Positions 24,855 through 33,891 of a stretch of 64,000 nucleotides of DNA are shown here, in pieces. Position 1 is the first letter of the stretch. Each line of letters starts with the position of its first letter. A program made the position numbers and the translations under genes. Below the pieces are notes generated by a model that saw only the letters and a list, made by a program, of their open reading frames with translations, made no database searches and was not told the origin of the DNA. Source of the stretch: Desulfovibrio sp. (lineage in GTDB: Bacteria; Desulfobacterota; Desulfovibrionia; Desulfovibrionales; Desulfovibrionaceae); assembly GCF_034006445.1 (NCBI RefSeq), contig NZ_JAVESS010000002.1, positions 62,001-126,000 on the forward strand, written 5' to 3'.

Positions 24855-26243
24855 CTACGCGACCTTCATAACGAAGTTTATTGCACAATAGGGCATGTAA
24901 CTGGCCGTGGCCGAGCTTGTGGCACTAAAAGAATGTGCATGACCCGCGCTGCCGCCTTGGGCACCCGTTGTGGCGCCATTTACGCCGTTGTTAATGTACG
25001 TTGCCTCACCGCGTACACCCTGAGAATTTTGATTGTTTGTGCTTGTATAAGCATGCCCATGACTTGGCATCTGTGCCGTCGATATAGTGGTAGCGTCCAC
25101 ACTTCCGCTGACAGTGTGTGAATGGCTGGCACTGCCACCGAGCGTTCCGGCATTATGAGAAGCGTCTGCACCCAAAAACACTCTGCCTTTCAGGTTGGGC
25201 AGCGTGCCGCCTTTATCATCAGAGCCCCCATCACAAACCATCCAATTCTCTCTCGCTGTCGCCTCGCCGGGCATGATGGCCCGCCTTCCGTCACTGCCCC
25301 CAAAAGTTACGCCCCAGACAGGTATGGGCACATATGGCGGAAAAGCGTCCCAGCATGAGACGTTCAGCGCTCCGCCATCGGCAATGGTTAAACCCAGGCC
25401 CGGTTTGACGGTGCCGGGCTTTTCGGAAGAGGCGAAGTCTACGGGCGTAACCGAAATCGTCCCATCTGCCTCCACGGCAATACCATCGCCAATCTTGACA
25501 AAGCCAAGCTTGTCAACCGTGGCCGGACCAATGTTGGACAAGCTCTGTGCCCTGTCAGCTTCATCCTTTGCGCGGTCTGCTTGGGCGGTGGCACGGTCAA
25601 CCTCAACCGCGACAGCCGCGTGAGCATCATCCGCAGCGACCTCCGCAGCGCTTTCCGCCCGGTCGGCCTCGACCTTGGAACGATTGGCTTCAGTATTGGC
25701 TCTGTCCGCCTCAGATTCTGCTCGATCCGCTTCGAACTGCGATCTATCCGCCTGGGCAGCAGACCGTTGAGCCGAGCCCTCTGAATTCACAGCAGCGTTC
25801 GCTGCATCATCCCGCGCGGTATAAATACTTTTCAGCAACGCCTCCGGCGTGCTACCGCCCGCCTCTTCTTCACGCGAGACTTTTACCGCGCGCTTCACCT
25901 CCCCGGCAATTTCCTGAACAATGAAGGTAAGCTTGTCGTCGGCCTGCATAATGTCTGGCGTGTACACAGCCTGGCCATCGACCCACAGAATTTCCTGGGT
26001 GATGTCCGTTTCTCGGTAAATGGCCAGCTTGGCCCCCACAGGCAGAGCGATGCTTGCCGTGAATGTCTGGCCGGATACGGAGTATCCAGACCCGAGGGAC
26101 ATAGTGACCTGCGTTCCTCCATGTACATAATAGGCGCGGACGTCGTCGTCTTTTATGTACGGGAAGGTCAGCGGGTATTGCTGCCCGGCCGCGCCGTTTG
26201 TCACGGTGTACACAATGCCCGTAGGCGTGTTGTCAACTGACAT
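24855..26243 (-). CDS. Tail fibre with T7 gp17-like N-terminus and collar-type C-terminus
   Basis: The 462-residue receptor-binding candidate begins with the virion-attachment domain of T7-type fibres (residues 1 to about 125: YTVTNGAAGQQYPLTFPYIKDDDVRAY). A trimeric coiled-coil rod follows at about 150-245, built of ADRAESEADRANTEANR-type heptads. It ends in a Gly/His-rich tail-collar head (HSHTVSG, MPSHGHAY, GGSAGHAHSF, YMPYCAINFVMKV). The attachment, shaft and tip layout is complete. It is encoded downstream of the internal virion genes and upstream of its accessory protein. Confidence 0.85.
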   Translation of the reverse strand: MSVDNTPTGIVYTVTNGAAGQQYPLTFPYIKDDDVRAYYVHGGTQVTMSLGSGYSVSGQTFTASIALPVGAKLAIYRETDITQEILWVDGQAVYTPDIMQADDKLTFIVQEIAGEVKRAVKVSREEEAGGSTPEALLKSIYTARDDAANAAVNSEGSAQRSAAQADRSQFEADRAESEADRANTEANRSKVEADRAESAAEVAADDAHAAVAVEVDRATAQADRAKDEADRAQSLSNIGPATVDKLGFVKIGDGIAVEADGTISVTPVDFASSEKPGTVKPGLGLTIADGGALNVSCWDAFPPYVPIPVWGVTFGGSDGRRAIMPGEATARENWMVCDGGSDDKGGTLPNLKGRVFLGADASHNAGTLGGSASHSHTVSGSVDATTISTAQMPSHGHAYTSTNNQNSQGVRGEATYINNGVNGATTGAQGGSAGHAHSFSATSSATASYMPYCAINFVMKVA

Positions 26244-26307
26244 GGTTGCTCCTTTGTTGATAAAAACGTATCGCTAGGGCATGCTTGCAGGAAAGGAAGG
26301 GGCGGAC

Positions 26308-26760
26308 ATGAAAAAATTTAGCATGCTTGTTATTATTCTGGCGCTAATCATTCCCTCTAGTTCATTGGCAACAAACTGGGCTGAAAATTGGTTCGAGCTT
26401 ACGCCGGTAGAAAAAACGCTTGTTGTCTCTGGATATAGGCTTGGCGTTAATTTTGTATGTACAATGGACAGCGGCGCGAATCGTTCAAGCGTTTTTTGCC
26501 TTGGCTCAAGGGCAAGTGATGGGCAATATGCTGTCGTGCCGGAGTTTCTTGACACTTTATATAGAAACAAGGACTATAAGCATATACAGATAGACGGTAT
26601 GATTCAGCTTGTTCTAATGTATATTACAAAAATTATAAATTCTGATCAGCTCGATAACAGCCTAAATGCTCTTGGAAGTATTGCAGAAGAATCTAACATC
26701 GCGGATAAAGACAAGAAAATAAAAGTGTATGAAGACACGATTAAGAGTCTAGTGCAGTAA
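26308..26760 (+). CDS. Exported cargo (moron) protein, unknown
   Basis: 150 residues from ATG 26308, which has GGGGCGG/GGAAGG upstream; the frame opens at 26281. A clear signal peptide (MKKFSMLVIILALIIPSSSLA) is followed by a mature part of about 128 residues containing WFELTPVEKTLVVSGYRLG and two cysteines. It is AT-rich and lies on the plus strand between two minus-strand late genes, the pattern of a lysogen-expressed moron gene. A periplasmic or envelope role such as superinfection exclusion is inference. Confidence 0.7.
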   Translation: MKKFSMLVIILALIIPSSSLATNWAENWFELTPVEKTLVVSGYRLGVNFVCTMDSGANRSSVFCLGSRASDGQYAVVPEFLDTLYRNKDYKHIQIDGMIQLVLMYITKIINSDQLDNSLNALGSIAEESNIADKDKKIKVYEDTIKSLVQ

Positions 26761-26817
26761 AATACCTGTCCCCATCCCCCCCCTCAGCCCTATGCGATTT
26801 TTAATGAACGGGTGAAA

Positions 26818-29800
26818 TTAATCTTTGCGCGGATGCGGTTTACCCAGCAGAGGCGCTAACACACCGCCTTCGCCATCCACAAAATACGCCTGTGAACCTT
26901 CTATGGTTCGCCATATTTGTGGTGTGCCCAACCCCAGAGCAAAGCCAATGGCATTGGTCGTTTCCTTGATCGCAAGGTAGGTTGCACGTTCGTCGTCATT
27001 GCCAATGGCCTTGGCGGCATGGCCAAAACCTTTGATTGCATTGCCCACGCCAGCGAACATCAACGGTGTGCGGCCCCCCTTGATGCCATCGTTTGAGTAG
27101 GCGCTCTCAGCCATACGAGCCACGTCCCGCGCTATGGGCACGCCCATGCTGTAAAAGCCTAATGCCTCCCATACGTAATCCTCGGCCTCTGGCAATTCAC
27201 CATCACGTCCCAGGGAAATCATAAGTGCCGTCAAGGCCACAGGCATCACCCACTGAAAGGCAAAATCACGCATGGCCACACCGGGCGTTACGGCGCTGTT
27301 GCCCGTCTGCCGCCATTCCTCCAGTCCGCGCACCGTCTCCATTTTTCTATTAAAGTCCGCCAAGGCAAAACTCATGAAGGGGCAAAGCATGCGTATCAGT
27401 CCGGCCTGACGCATGACGGCAGGAGTATCAATGGGCCCGCCGCCACCCTGGGCAGCCACTACGGCACCGTCGGCAATGGCTACGGCTCTGCTTTCCTCGA
27501 CGCCCTGAGCGATAGCCTTGTCATAGGCTGCCAGCCATGTGGGAAAGGACACCGTGGCGTCAAGCGAGGCGATCAACGCAAACTGCGCCCGCTGCACTGT
27601 GTCCAGAGCGTAATTGACGTTCATGAAGCGCACTCCAGCTACGCCGCTAGCGCGCATACGCTCATATTCCCGGCGCAGAGTGTCGTCCATAAGCTTGGCG
27701 CGTTCATGCATGTAGGCCGATTTTTCACGGATGGTCTGCATAGACAGCATGGGGGAAGACAGAATGGTGCTGGCCGCAGTAAAGAAGTTGCCCGTGCCTA
27801 CTTCGCTCCATGAGTTGCCTATGCTGGTCAACTGCAAGAGCGCCGTTTTCATGTTTGCTCCAAGGGCGTACATGGTGCCGCGCCGGGCCAGCCAGTCCAT
27901 GGCCGCTGTCATACCTTCCAGCCGTTCGCTGTCGGGCCGGGCGATGCCGCGCAGCCAGGGCTGAAGCTGTTTATAGTTTTCCACTCCGGCAGCTCTGGTA
28001 AAAGCCGCTTCAAAATCCGCGTTATTGAAAAGCCGCATGGTATCCCGCAGCGGCAGGGCATGTGTGGCGTAGTGGATAGACTCTCGAACATGCTTATCTA
28101 TGACGTTCAGGGTCAGACTGGGAGGCAGTGTGCCGCCCTTGCGCTCATTGGTCATGCCGCTTTGCGGATTGGGGTGACGTAACACGGCCTCCATACCGTT
28201 GAGCAGTTCGTCCGTAGTTATTTGTTCCGCAGCCCGACTACTCAGTCTATGATCAAATATCAGGGGGTAGTATCCACCCTTGACCGTGATCACCTTTCCG
28301 TCAGCCGTGGCTACTTCAAAAGGCTGCGCCTCCACCTTGGCAAGCGGGGAGCCTTTGAGAGCCGTTACCGTTTCACTCAGCAGTGGATATATGCTGTCTA
28401 TGGCGTCCCATGTTTTTTCAATGGCCCGCCACTCGACCTCAGTAAGTCTGGCGGTAATGGTGTGCAAATCTTGTTCGCTCCAGCCGTAACCGCGCATGAG
28501 GGCCTTGAGGTTGCCAGCATTGCCCATGTTCAGGGCTACAGAATATACCTTGTCCATATCCCACAGACCTTTCCACAGCCGGGCCACGTCTCTGGGCAGA
28601 GTTACGCCATCAATGGTAAAAGCCGTTGTGAGCTTCCCGGCCTGTACAATTGGCTGCATGGCGTCTTTCAGTATTTCGTCCACATTGCGGGTGTGCAGCA
28701 TTTCAAGGCTTCTGGCTTCCTGCAAAGGAAACAACCATGCGTCATGGTTGGGGCCGTTATCCGTAAAGCCATCCAGAGCGCGGGCCATAAAGCGCACGCT
28801 GGTAAGGGATGAAAGTCCCTTGCGCAGCGCCCCCTGGATGGTCCCCAAGATACCTTCCCGGTCGGACAGGAATTTCTTTGCTGAAAGCGTGTCCATCTGC
28901 TTGGCGCACTTTCCGGCCACAACGGCAATTTCCGTCTTTTCCCGGTTCGCCAACATGCGGTTATGCACGCGGCCCTGGTGGGTAAGCTCTTTCACAACCC
29001 GGCGTATTTCCCGCAACTGTTCAAGCGTCAGGTCTCCGGCGCGCCCCTCAGAGCCGTTTTCAATGAAAGCTGGTGCGAAAGTGGCCGGATCATCAAAAAG
29101 CGACACGCTGCTTGCCACAAAATCCTTGAAGATCTGCATACCTACTGGGTCACGCGGAACCATGCTCTCCGTGCCTAGCCCTTTCCAGTTAGACAGGATG
29201 CGCAAAACCTGCTGTTTATAGGCATCGTTGACGCTCTTGCTGGACGCGTCCCTACGCAACTGCCTGATAATATGGTCGCGCTCCATGCGGGCACGGTAGG
29301 CCGCACCCAGAGCCGCACGGCGCAGGCGTTCCGTTTCGCGCACTTCGGCCAGCTTGGCGCGCAGCTTGTCCATGTTGGATTTGCCTTTCTCATTGGCTTC
29401 CTTCTTGCCAGCCCTGAAAGCCTCACGGGCCACGCGCGCGTCCTGACGCAGGCGGGCCTTGAGAGATTTATACTGAGGGTCAAGCTCGGAGAGCTTTTTG
29501 GCGTCCACCAGCAGGTCAAACTCACGCCGTAGCGAAGCGGGGCTGGTCTGCTTGCGTCCGGTCAAGGCTTCAAGCTCAATGGACAATGCTTCATCCATGG
29601 CATTGCTGTAATCGACTTCGGCGTCGTACTCGCTGTTCCACTGCGCAAGGTTGCGCTGCACTTCGGCGTCAATAGCCTCGCGCCTGGTGGGGATGTCGGT
29701 CAGTACGGCGGCAAGCCCGGTTACGCTGTCTTCATTGAATTGCGCGGCCACATCCAGCAGATCAAGCTTGCCGCCCTTGCGGATAAGCCCTTTACCCTCG

Positions 29801-32800
29801 CCGCGAGATCCCTTCCATTTCTCGCGCAGTCTGTACGCCATGTCTTCAGACACGGTCTGTTTCAACACCTCAAAGTCAATGCCGCCTTCACGCAGGGCTT
29901 TCAGCATCTGATAGGTAGGATTGCTATCCACCAGGGCGGTGGCCTGCTCGCTGAATTCACGCTCTGCCTTGCGTTGTTCCACAAGCCTGCGGTTGGCAAT
30001 AAGGGCGCTGGCGTTGTCATAGGCGCGCTGGGCGGCCTGGGCGTATCTGTCGCGCAGTTCCGGCTTCACGGTATCGCCGAGCAGATCCATGACGGAATCA
30101 TCGGAGGCCCGGCGCTGCGAAAGTTCTATTTCTTCCTGCGTGGCCAGAAGTGTGTCGAACACTTCTCGCGCCTGCTCCGAAACGCCGTCATTGCCCAACA
30201 GGTTGCGTACGGTTCTGTAGATTTCCGTCAGCCAGTTGCGGAACTTGTTGAAGGCTGCCTGCAATTCCCACGAGGGGGCTTTGCCTTCGCGGGCGTAGGC
30301 TTCGAACTCGCGGGCAAAACGCTCCTGAATTGCTGTCCACGCGGTGACAGAATTGGCGTCCTTGCCGTCCACCAACCCTTCAAAGCCATAGGCCTTCTGC
30401 AACTTGCCCCAGGCCTCACCTACCCATCCCGGCGCGGTTTCCAGCTTGGAGCCCTCGCGCAACTCCTCCAACCAGAAGTGGGCCGTTTCGTGCAGAATGG
30501 TGGAGGCGTCAGCCTTCTTGAACAGACCGACAATATATTTACCGTCAGCCATCTGCCTGATGCCGCCGCGCGGCTTGGCGGAATCTGCGTGGAAGAGGGC
30601 TTCTGGCTGAAAGAAAAGATTCCCCTCGCTGTCGTTGACATCCTCAAGCAGCGATCTTAAACTATACTCATGAATGCCTGCTGAGGGCCGATTGACACCG
30701 GATTTCCGGAGGGTATCGGAGTTACCAGCAGGCATCTCTTTTTCAAGCCTGTGGTGGTAAAGCTTAATAGGGTTGTCATCTGCAAAGTGTAGAGTCCCAT
30801 CCTTAAATTCTTTTACTGTCAGTTTTACCGAATAGTCTTTCTCTCCTATGCGCAAAGCAGCCTGAAAACGATGCAACTGCTTAAGGTTGCTGTCTCTATT
30901 TTTCTTGTCCTCATAGCTCTCAACTAGTATGGCTTCACGCATGAGATTGGGGAGGGCAGCGACTGCCTCAAGCTGCTGCACTCCGTCAATAACATCGGCA
31001 TCTCCAAATTTCATGTGTTCATGAAAATCTTTGGCAGTCATGCCAACCGCCATCCCGGTATCCTCATTGACGACCCCGGCCTTGAATTCATTCAGAACTG
31101 CGGCCCTGACGTCTTTAGGAAAGCGCTTGCGCAGCACCTTGGCATTTTGTCCCGCAAAGCGCGGCTGTACCGCCACCACCCTTACGGGCGTGTCCAGATC
31201 AACGTCCGCATTTTTGGGCTGCCACAGCATGCCCTGCCCAAGACTCTGGCGCAGTGAGCTTTCAAACTCGTCGTGTGGCATCATCACCTTTTCGGCAAAG
31301 CCGTCCACGTCAATGTCATTACGGTTCAGGCCATGCCCGCCGCGCTGTTCACTGCTGAAATCCTGCGCCAACACGTCAATACCGACGCCTTGCCCCTTTC
31401 TGGCAAAAAAGCCGGGGCCGAACTGCTGCCGCATTTCAAGGTAGGCATCCTTGCCGTAGGTGTTAGCAAAATTCTCTGGATTGACCTTGCCCCAGGCATA
31501 GGCAAATTCCGGCTGCAAGGCGCGCCGCTTCTGTACACGGCCCATGCCCTTCTTGACGCCCATATCCTCCATAAGCTGACTGTAAGCGCGGTCAGCCTCC
31601 AGGTTTTCAAGCCCGCCTCGCCCAAGTTCCATGAACTCCTGGGGCGTCATGGTCATGAACCCGGCCAGCCGCTTCTCAAGATATTCCGCCGGAGTCATGC
31701 CGAATACAGGAGCCATGCGTTCGGCATTGGCCGCAATGACCGTACCGTAGGCCTGCGCCTTGGCCTGCGAATAGCCCGCCTGCTGCAACTGCTCCACATA
31801 GGGCGCGGCAACCGCCATGCGTTCTTCATGGCGGTTCAATGCCTTGTTTTCTTCTTCAACATAGGGAGCAATAAGGCTTTCAAGGTAGGCGTTGCGCTGT
31901 CCGGCATCTTCCACCATTTCCGTCAGTGCTGCGGCATCTGTTATGGTGGGCATGGCCGGATCAAAGCGCATGTCCGGCTTGAGGGCTTCGTAGCGGGCCG
32001 CGTCCTGCATGATATGGGTTGCCGCAAGCTGTGTGGGAACAACTAGGTCTGTGCCCAGAGTAAGGCTTTCCTCCAACACCTCCGGCGTGATGCCCATCGC
32101 CTCGGCGGCTTGCATCAGGTCGGGATTGCCCTCCTGATAAAAATAAGCTTGTGCGGCCTCGGGTTTGAGGTAGACGTTTTCCGGCACTTTACCACCGTCG
32201 GCCAAAGCCTGCACAAGAGACTGCGCCGTTTCGGGCATGTCCTTGAACACGGTAGACTGCTGGGCTGTCTTGGCTATGGAATCCATCATGGAGGCCTGGT
32301 AGTCCGCTAGCTGACTCATGGCGCTATCAAACTTGCCCTGGGCGCGCATGTTGCGGACAAGCCGTGCCCCACCGCCAGCGCCAGCAAAAAGAGCCATGCC
32401 CTTGGCCGTTTCCTTGGTGGTGTCCCACATTCTTTCAAATGTGCCACCAACTCCGGTATAAGCCTGATTCACGTTTGATGTCGAAAGAGCGATGTTTTCT
32501 GTAATAACAGCGCCTACTTCCTGTATATTTTCTGTGGCGATTTCGCCTGCAAGCCCTTTTGCCGTGTGTATGACAGTATCGCCCAGTTTGGCGCTCAGGG
32601 TGGGATTCTTTTGCAGAAAGACTAGGGAGGCTTCGGCAACCTTCGGACTCAACAGCTTTGCAGCACCGGGAAAAATCTTTGCAACACTGGCCAGCCCGTA
32701 CATTTCAGCCGCACCGGCAAAACCGCCGTATGCTACTGACAGAAAGCGAACAATGTCGGGGTCGATCTCATTTCCGGCATCATCAGTCATATCCTCAAGC

Positions 32801-33891
32801 GTGGTACGCATGCTGCCAGCTTCCTGACGGGCAATATCCAGATACGCACCAGCCGTCATGGCAGCGCCTGTGCCAGCCAAACCACCAGAGATCGCGCCGG
32901 GGATGGAGAGAACACCACCGCCAGCCATGCCGCCCATAGCAGCGCCTGAGCCAATCATCGCAGCCCCGGCAGGGGAAAAAACATTTTTAGCACCGCCATA
33001 GAGCATGCCAAGGCCCGGCACGCCAACGCTCCCAACGCCTGCCCATGATATCTGTTGCCCCAAGGGCATACTGCCGTAGATTTTTGCGCCGTAGGCTGTA
33101 ACGTCTTTTAAAGTGCGTATGCGCTGCTCTGTTACTGTATCAAAAACCTTGCCTTCAAGCTTTTGCGCCTGCAACTCGTATAGTTCACGACTAGCCATAC
33201 CATAATCAAAGCCATGCCGTGCCGAACCAATCAAACCTGTATCAAGGAATCCCTGATGCTTTGCCGCGATTTCCTTCTCAAGCGCCATCAGATTTGTGTC
33301 AGCGGCCAGAGCAAGCTGGTCAAGAGCGTCGGCGTCCTTGAGGTATGTAAGTGTGACCATCGACGGGTCTGTGAATCTTCCAAGGGATAGGCTGACATTC
33401 TGGGCGTAGCTGTCAGACTCCACCTTTTTACGGGCAAAAGCGGGATCGTTGTCCACGATAGATGGCTGTAAGCCTGATTGCTCTGCAAGAGCTTTAAGTT
33501 CTGCGGGACTGCGCATGTTCAGGCTGTTCCTGAGCGCGTGCAGTGTCTGTCCAAGACCGCCCAACTCGGCCTCAAAGTTCTGGTCCACCGCCTTGTTCCT
33601 CTCGCCAAAAACGCGCATGGCCTCATCGGCGGGCATGATGTCAACAAAAGGTGCGGACGGCTCTGGCTCCATAAAGTCATTGTCAGCATCGGCAAGATTC
33701 ACTACGGGCTTGTCCAGAAAGGCAGTCCCATTTTCACCGCCAGGCTGACGCCCGGTAATGGCAGGGCCGACAAAAACCCCAGGAGCAATATCAAGAGAGG
33801 TGCCGACTTCGGACGGTTCTTTCTTTTCTCCGCTATATCCGTCGTACAGTTTGCGGGCAGCCTCAATGTTAATGTCGTTCAGCATGGTCAT
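26818..33891 (-). CDS. Giant polyvalent ejected internal virion protein
   Basis: The 2,357-residue protein lies where T7-like phages encode the large internal core protein. Visible parts are: a Gly/Ala-rich hydrophobic stretch at about 310-360; an LPD/barnase-EndoU-type polyvalent-protein region at about 925-1055 (AILVESYEDKKNRDSN, LHRFQAALRIG, YSVKLTVKEFKDGTLHFAD); a zincin-like metallopeptidase motif ILHETAHFWLEEL (HExxH at about 1133-1137); long charged helices at about 1400-1560; and a membrane-like segment near 2213 (WVMPVALTALMISLG). Phage polyvalent proteins of this kind are injected with the DNA and protect or process it in the new host. It overlaps the upstream gene by four bases. 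Confidence 0.82.
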   Translation of the reverse strand: MTMLNDINIEAARKLYDGYSGEKKEPSEVGTSLDIAPGVFVGPAITGRQPGGENGTAFLDKPVVNLADADNDFMEPEPSAPFVDIMPADEAMRVFGERNKAVDQNFEAELGGLGQTLHALRNSLNMRSPAELKALAEQSGLQPSIVDNDPAFARKKVESDSYAQNVSLSLGRFTDPSMVTLTYLKDADALDQLALAADTNLMALEKEIAAKHQGFLDTGLIGSARHGFDYGMASRELYELQAQKLEGKVFDTVTEQRIRTLKDVTAYGAKIYGSMPLGQQISWAGVGSVGVPGLGMLYGGAKNVFSPAGAAMIGSGAAMGGMAGGGVLSIPGAISGGLAGTGAAMTAGAYLDIARQEAGSMRTTLEDMTDDAGNEIDPDIVRFLSVAYGGFAGAAEMYGLASVAKIFPGAAKLLSPKVAEASLVFLQKNPTLSAKLGDTVIHTAKGLAGEIATENIQEVGAVITENIALSTSNVNQAYTGVGGTFERMWDTTKETAKGMALFAGAGGGARLVRNMRAQGKFDSAMSQLADYQASMMDSIAKTAQQSTVFKDMPETAQSLVQALADGGKVPENVYLKPEAAQAYFYQEGNPDLMQAAEAMGITPEVLEESLTLGTDLVVPTQLAATHIMQDAARYEALKPDMRFDPAMPTITDAAALTEMVEDAGQRNAYLESLIAPYVEEENKALNRHEERMAVAAPYVEQLQQAGYSQAKAQAYGTVIAANAERMAPVFGMTPAEYLEKRLAGFMTMTPQEFMELGRGGLENLEADRAYSQLMEDMGVKKGMGRVQKRRALQPEFAYAWGKVNPENFANTYGKDAYLEMRQQFGPGFFARKGQGVGIDVLAQDFSSEQRGGHGLNRNDIDVDGFAEKVMMPHDEFESSLRQSLGQGMLWQPKNADVDLDTPVRVVAVQPRFAGQNAKVLRKRFPKDVRAAVLNEFKAGVVNEDTGMAVGMTAKDFHEHMKFGDADVIDGVQQLEAVAALPNLMREAILVESYEDKKNRDSNLKQLHRFQAALRIGEKDYSVKLTVKEFKDGTLHFADDNPIKLYHHRLEKEMPAGNSDTLRKSGVNRPSAGIHEYSLRSLLEDVNDSEGNLFFQPEALFHADSAKPRGGIRQMADGKYIVGLFKKADASTILHETAHFWLEELREGSKLETAPGWVGEAWGKLQKAYGFEGLVDGKDANSVTAWTAIQERFAREFEAYAREGKAPSWELQAAFNKFRNWLTEIYRTVRNLLGNDGVSEQAREVFDTLLATQEEIELSQRRASDDSVMDLLGDTVKPELRDRYAQAAQRAYDNASALIANRRLVEQRKAEREFSEQATALVDSNPTYQMLKALREGGIDFEVLKQTVSEDMAYRLREKWKGSRGEGKGLIRKGGKLDLLDVAAQFNEDSVTGLAAVLTDIPTRREAIDAEVQRNLAQWNSEYDAEVDYSNAMDEALSIELEALTGRKQTSPASLRREFDLLVDAKKLSELDPQYKSLKARLRQDARVAREAFRAGKKEANEKGKSNMDKLRAKLAEVRETERLRRAALGAAYRARMERDHIIRQLRRDASSKSVNDAYKQQVLRILSNWKGLGTESMVPRDPVGMQIFKDFVASSVSLFDDPATFAPAFIENGSEGRAGDLTLEQLREIRRVVKELTHQGRVHNRMLANREKTEIAVVAGKCAKQMDTLSAKKFLSDREGILGTIQGALRKGLSSLTSVRFMARALDGFTDNGPNHDAWLFPLQEARSLEMLHTRNVDEILKDAMQPIVQAGKLTTAFTIDGVTLPRDVARLWKGLWDMDKVYSVALNMGNAGNLKALMRGYGWSEQDLHTITARLTEVEWRAIEKTWDAIDSIYPLLSETVTALKGSPLAKVEAQPFEVATADGKVITVKGGYYPLIFDHRLSSRAAEQITTDELLNGMEAVLRHPNPQSGMTNERKGGTLPPSLTLNVIDKHVRESIHYATHALPLRDTMRLFNNADFEAAFTRAAGVENYKQLQPWLRGIARPDSERLEGMTAAMDWLARRGTMYALGANMKTALLQLTSIGNSWSEVGTGNFFTAASTILSSPMLSMQTIREKSAYMHERAKLMDDTLRREYERMRASGVAGVRFMNVNYALDTVQRAQFALIASLDATVSFPTWLAAYDKAIAQGVEESRAVAIADGAVVAAQGGGGPIDTPAVMRQAGLIRMLCPFMSFALADFNRKMETVRGLEEWRQTGNSAVTPGVAMRDFAFQWVMPVALTALMISLGRDGELPEAEDYVWEALGFYSMGVPIARDVARMAESAYSNDGIKGGRTPLMFAGVGNAIKGFGHAAKAIGNDDERATYLAIKETTNAIGFALGLGTPQIWRTIEGSQAYFVDGEGGVLAPLLGKPHPRKD

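Noticed and set aside
24855-26243. Diversity-generating retroelement, considered because the head genes resemble Bordetella phage BPP-1
   Set aside because: No reverse transcriptase, template repeat or adenine-variable repeat was found near the fibre gene or elsewhere.
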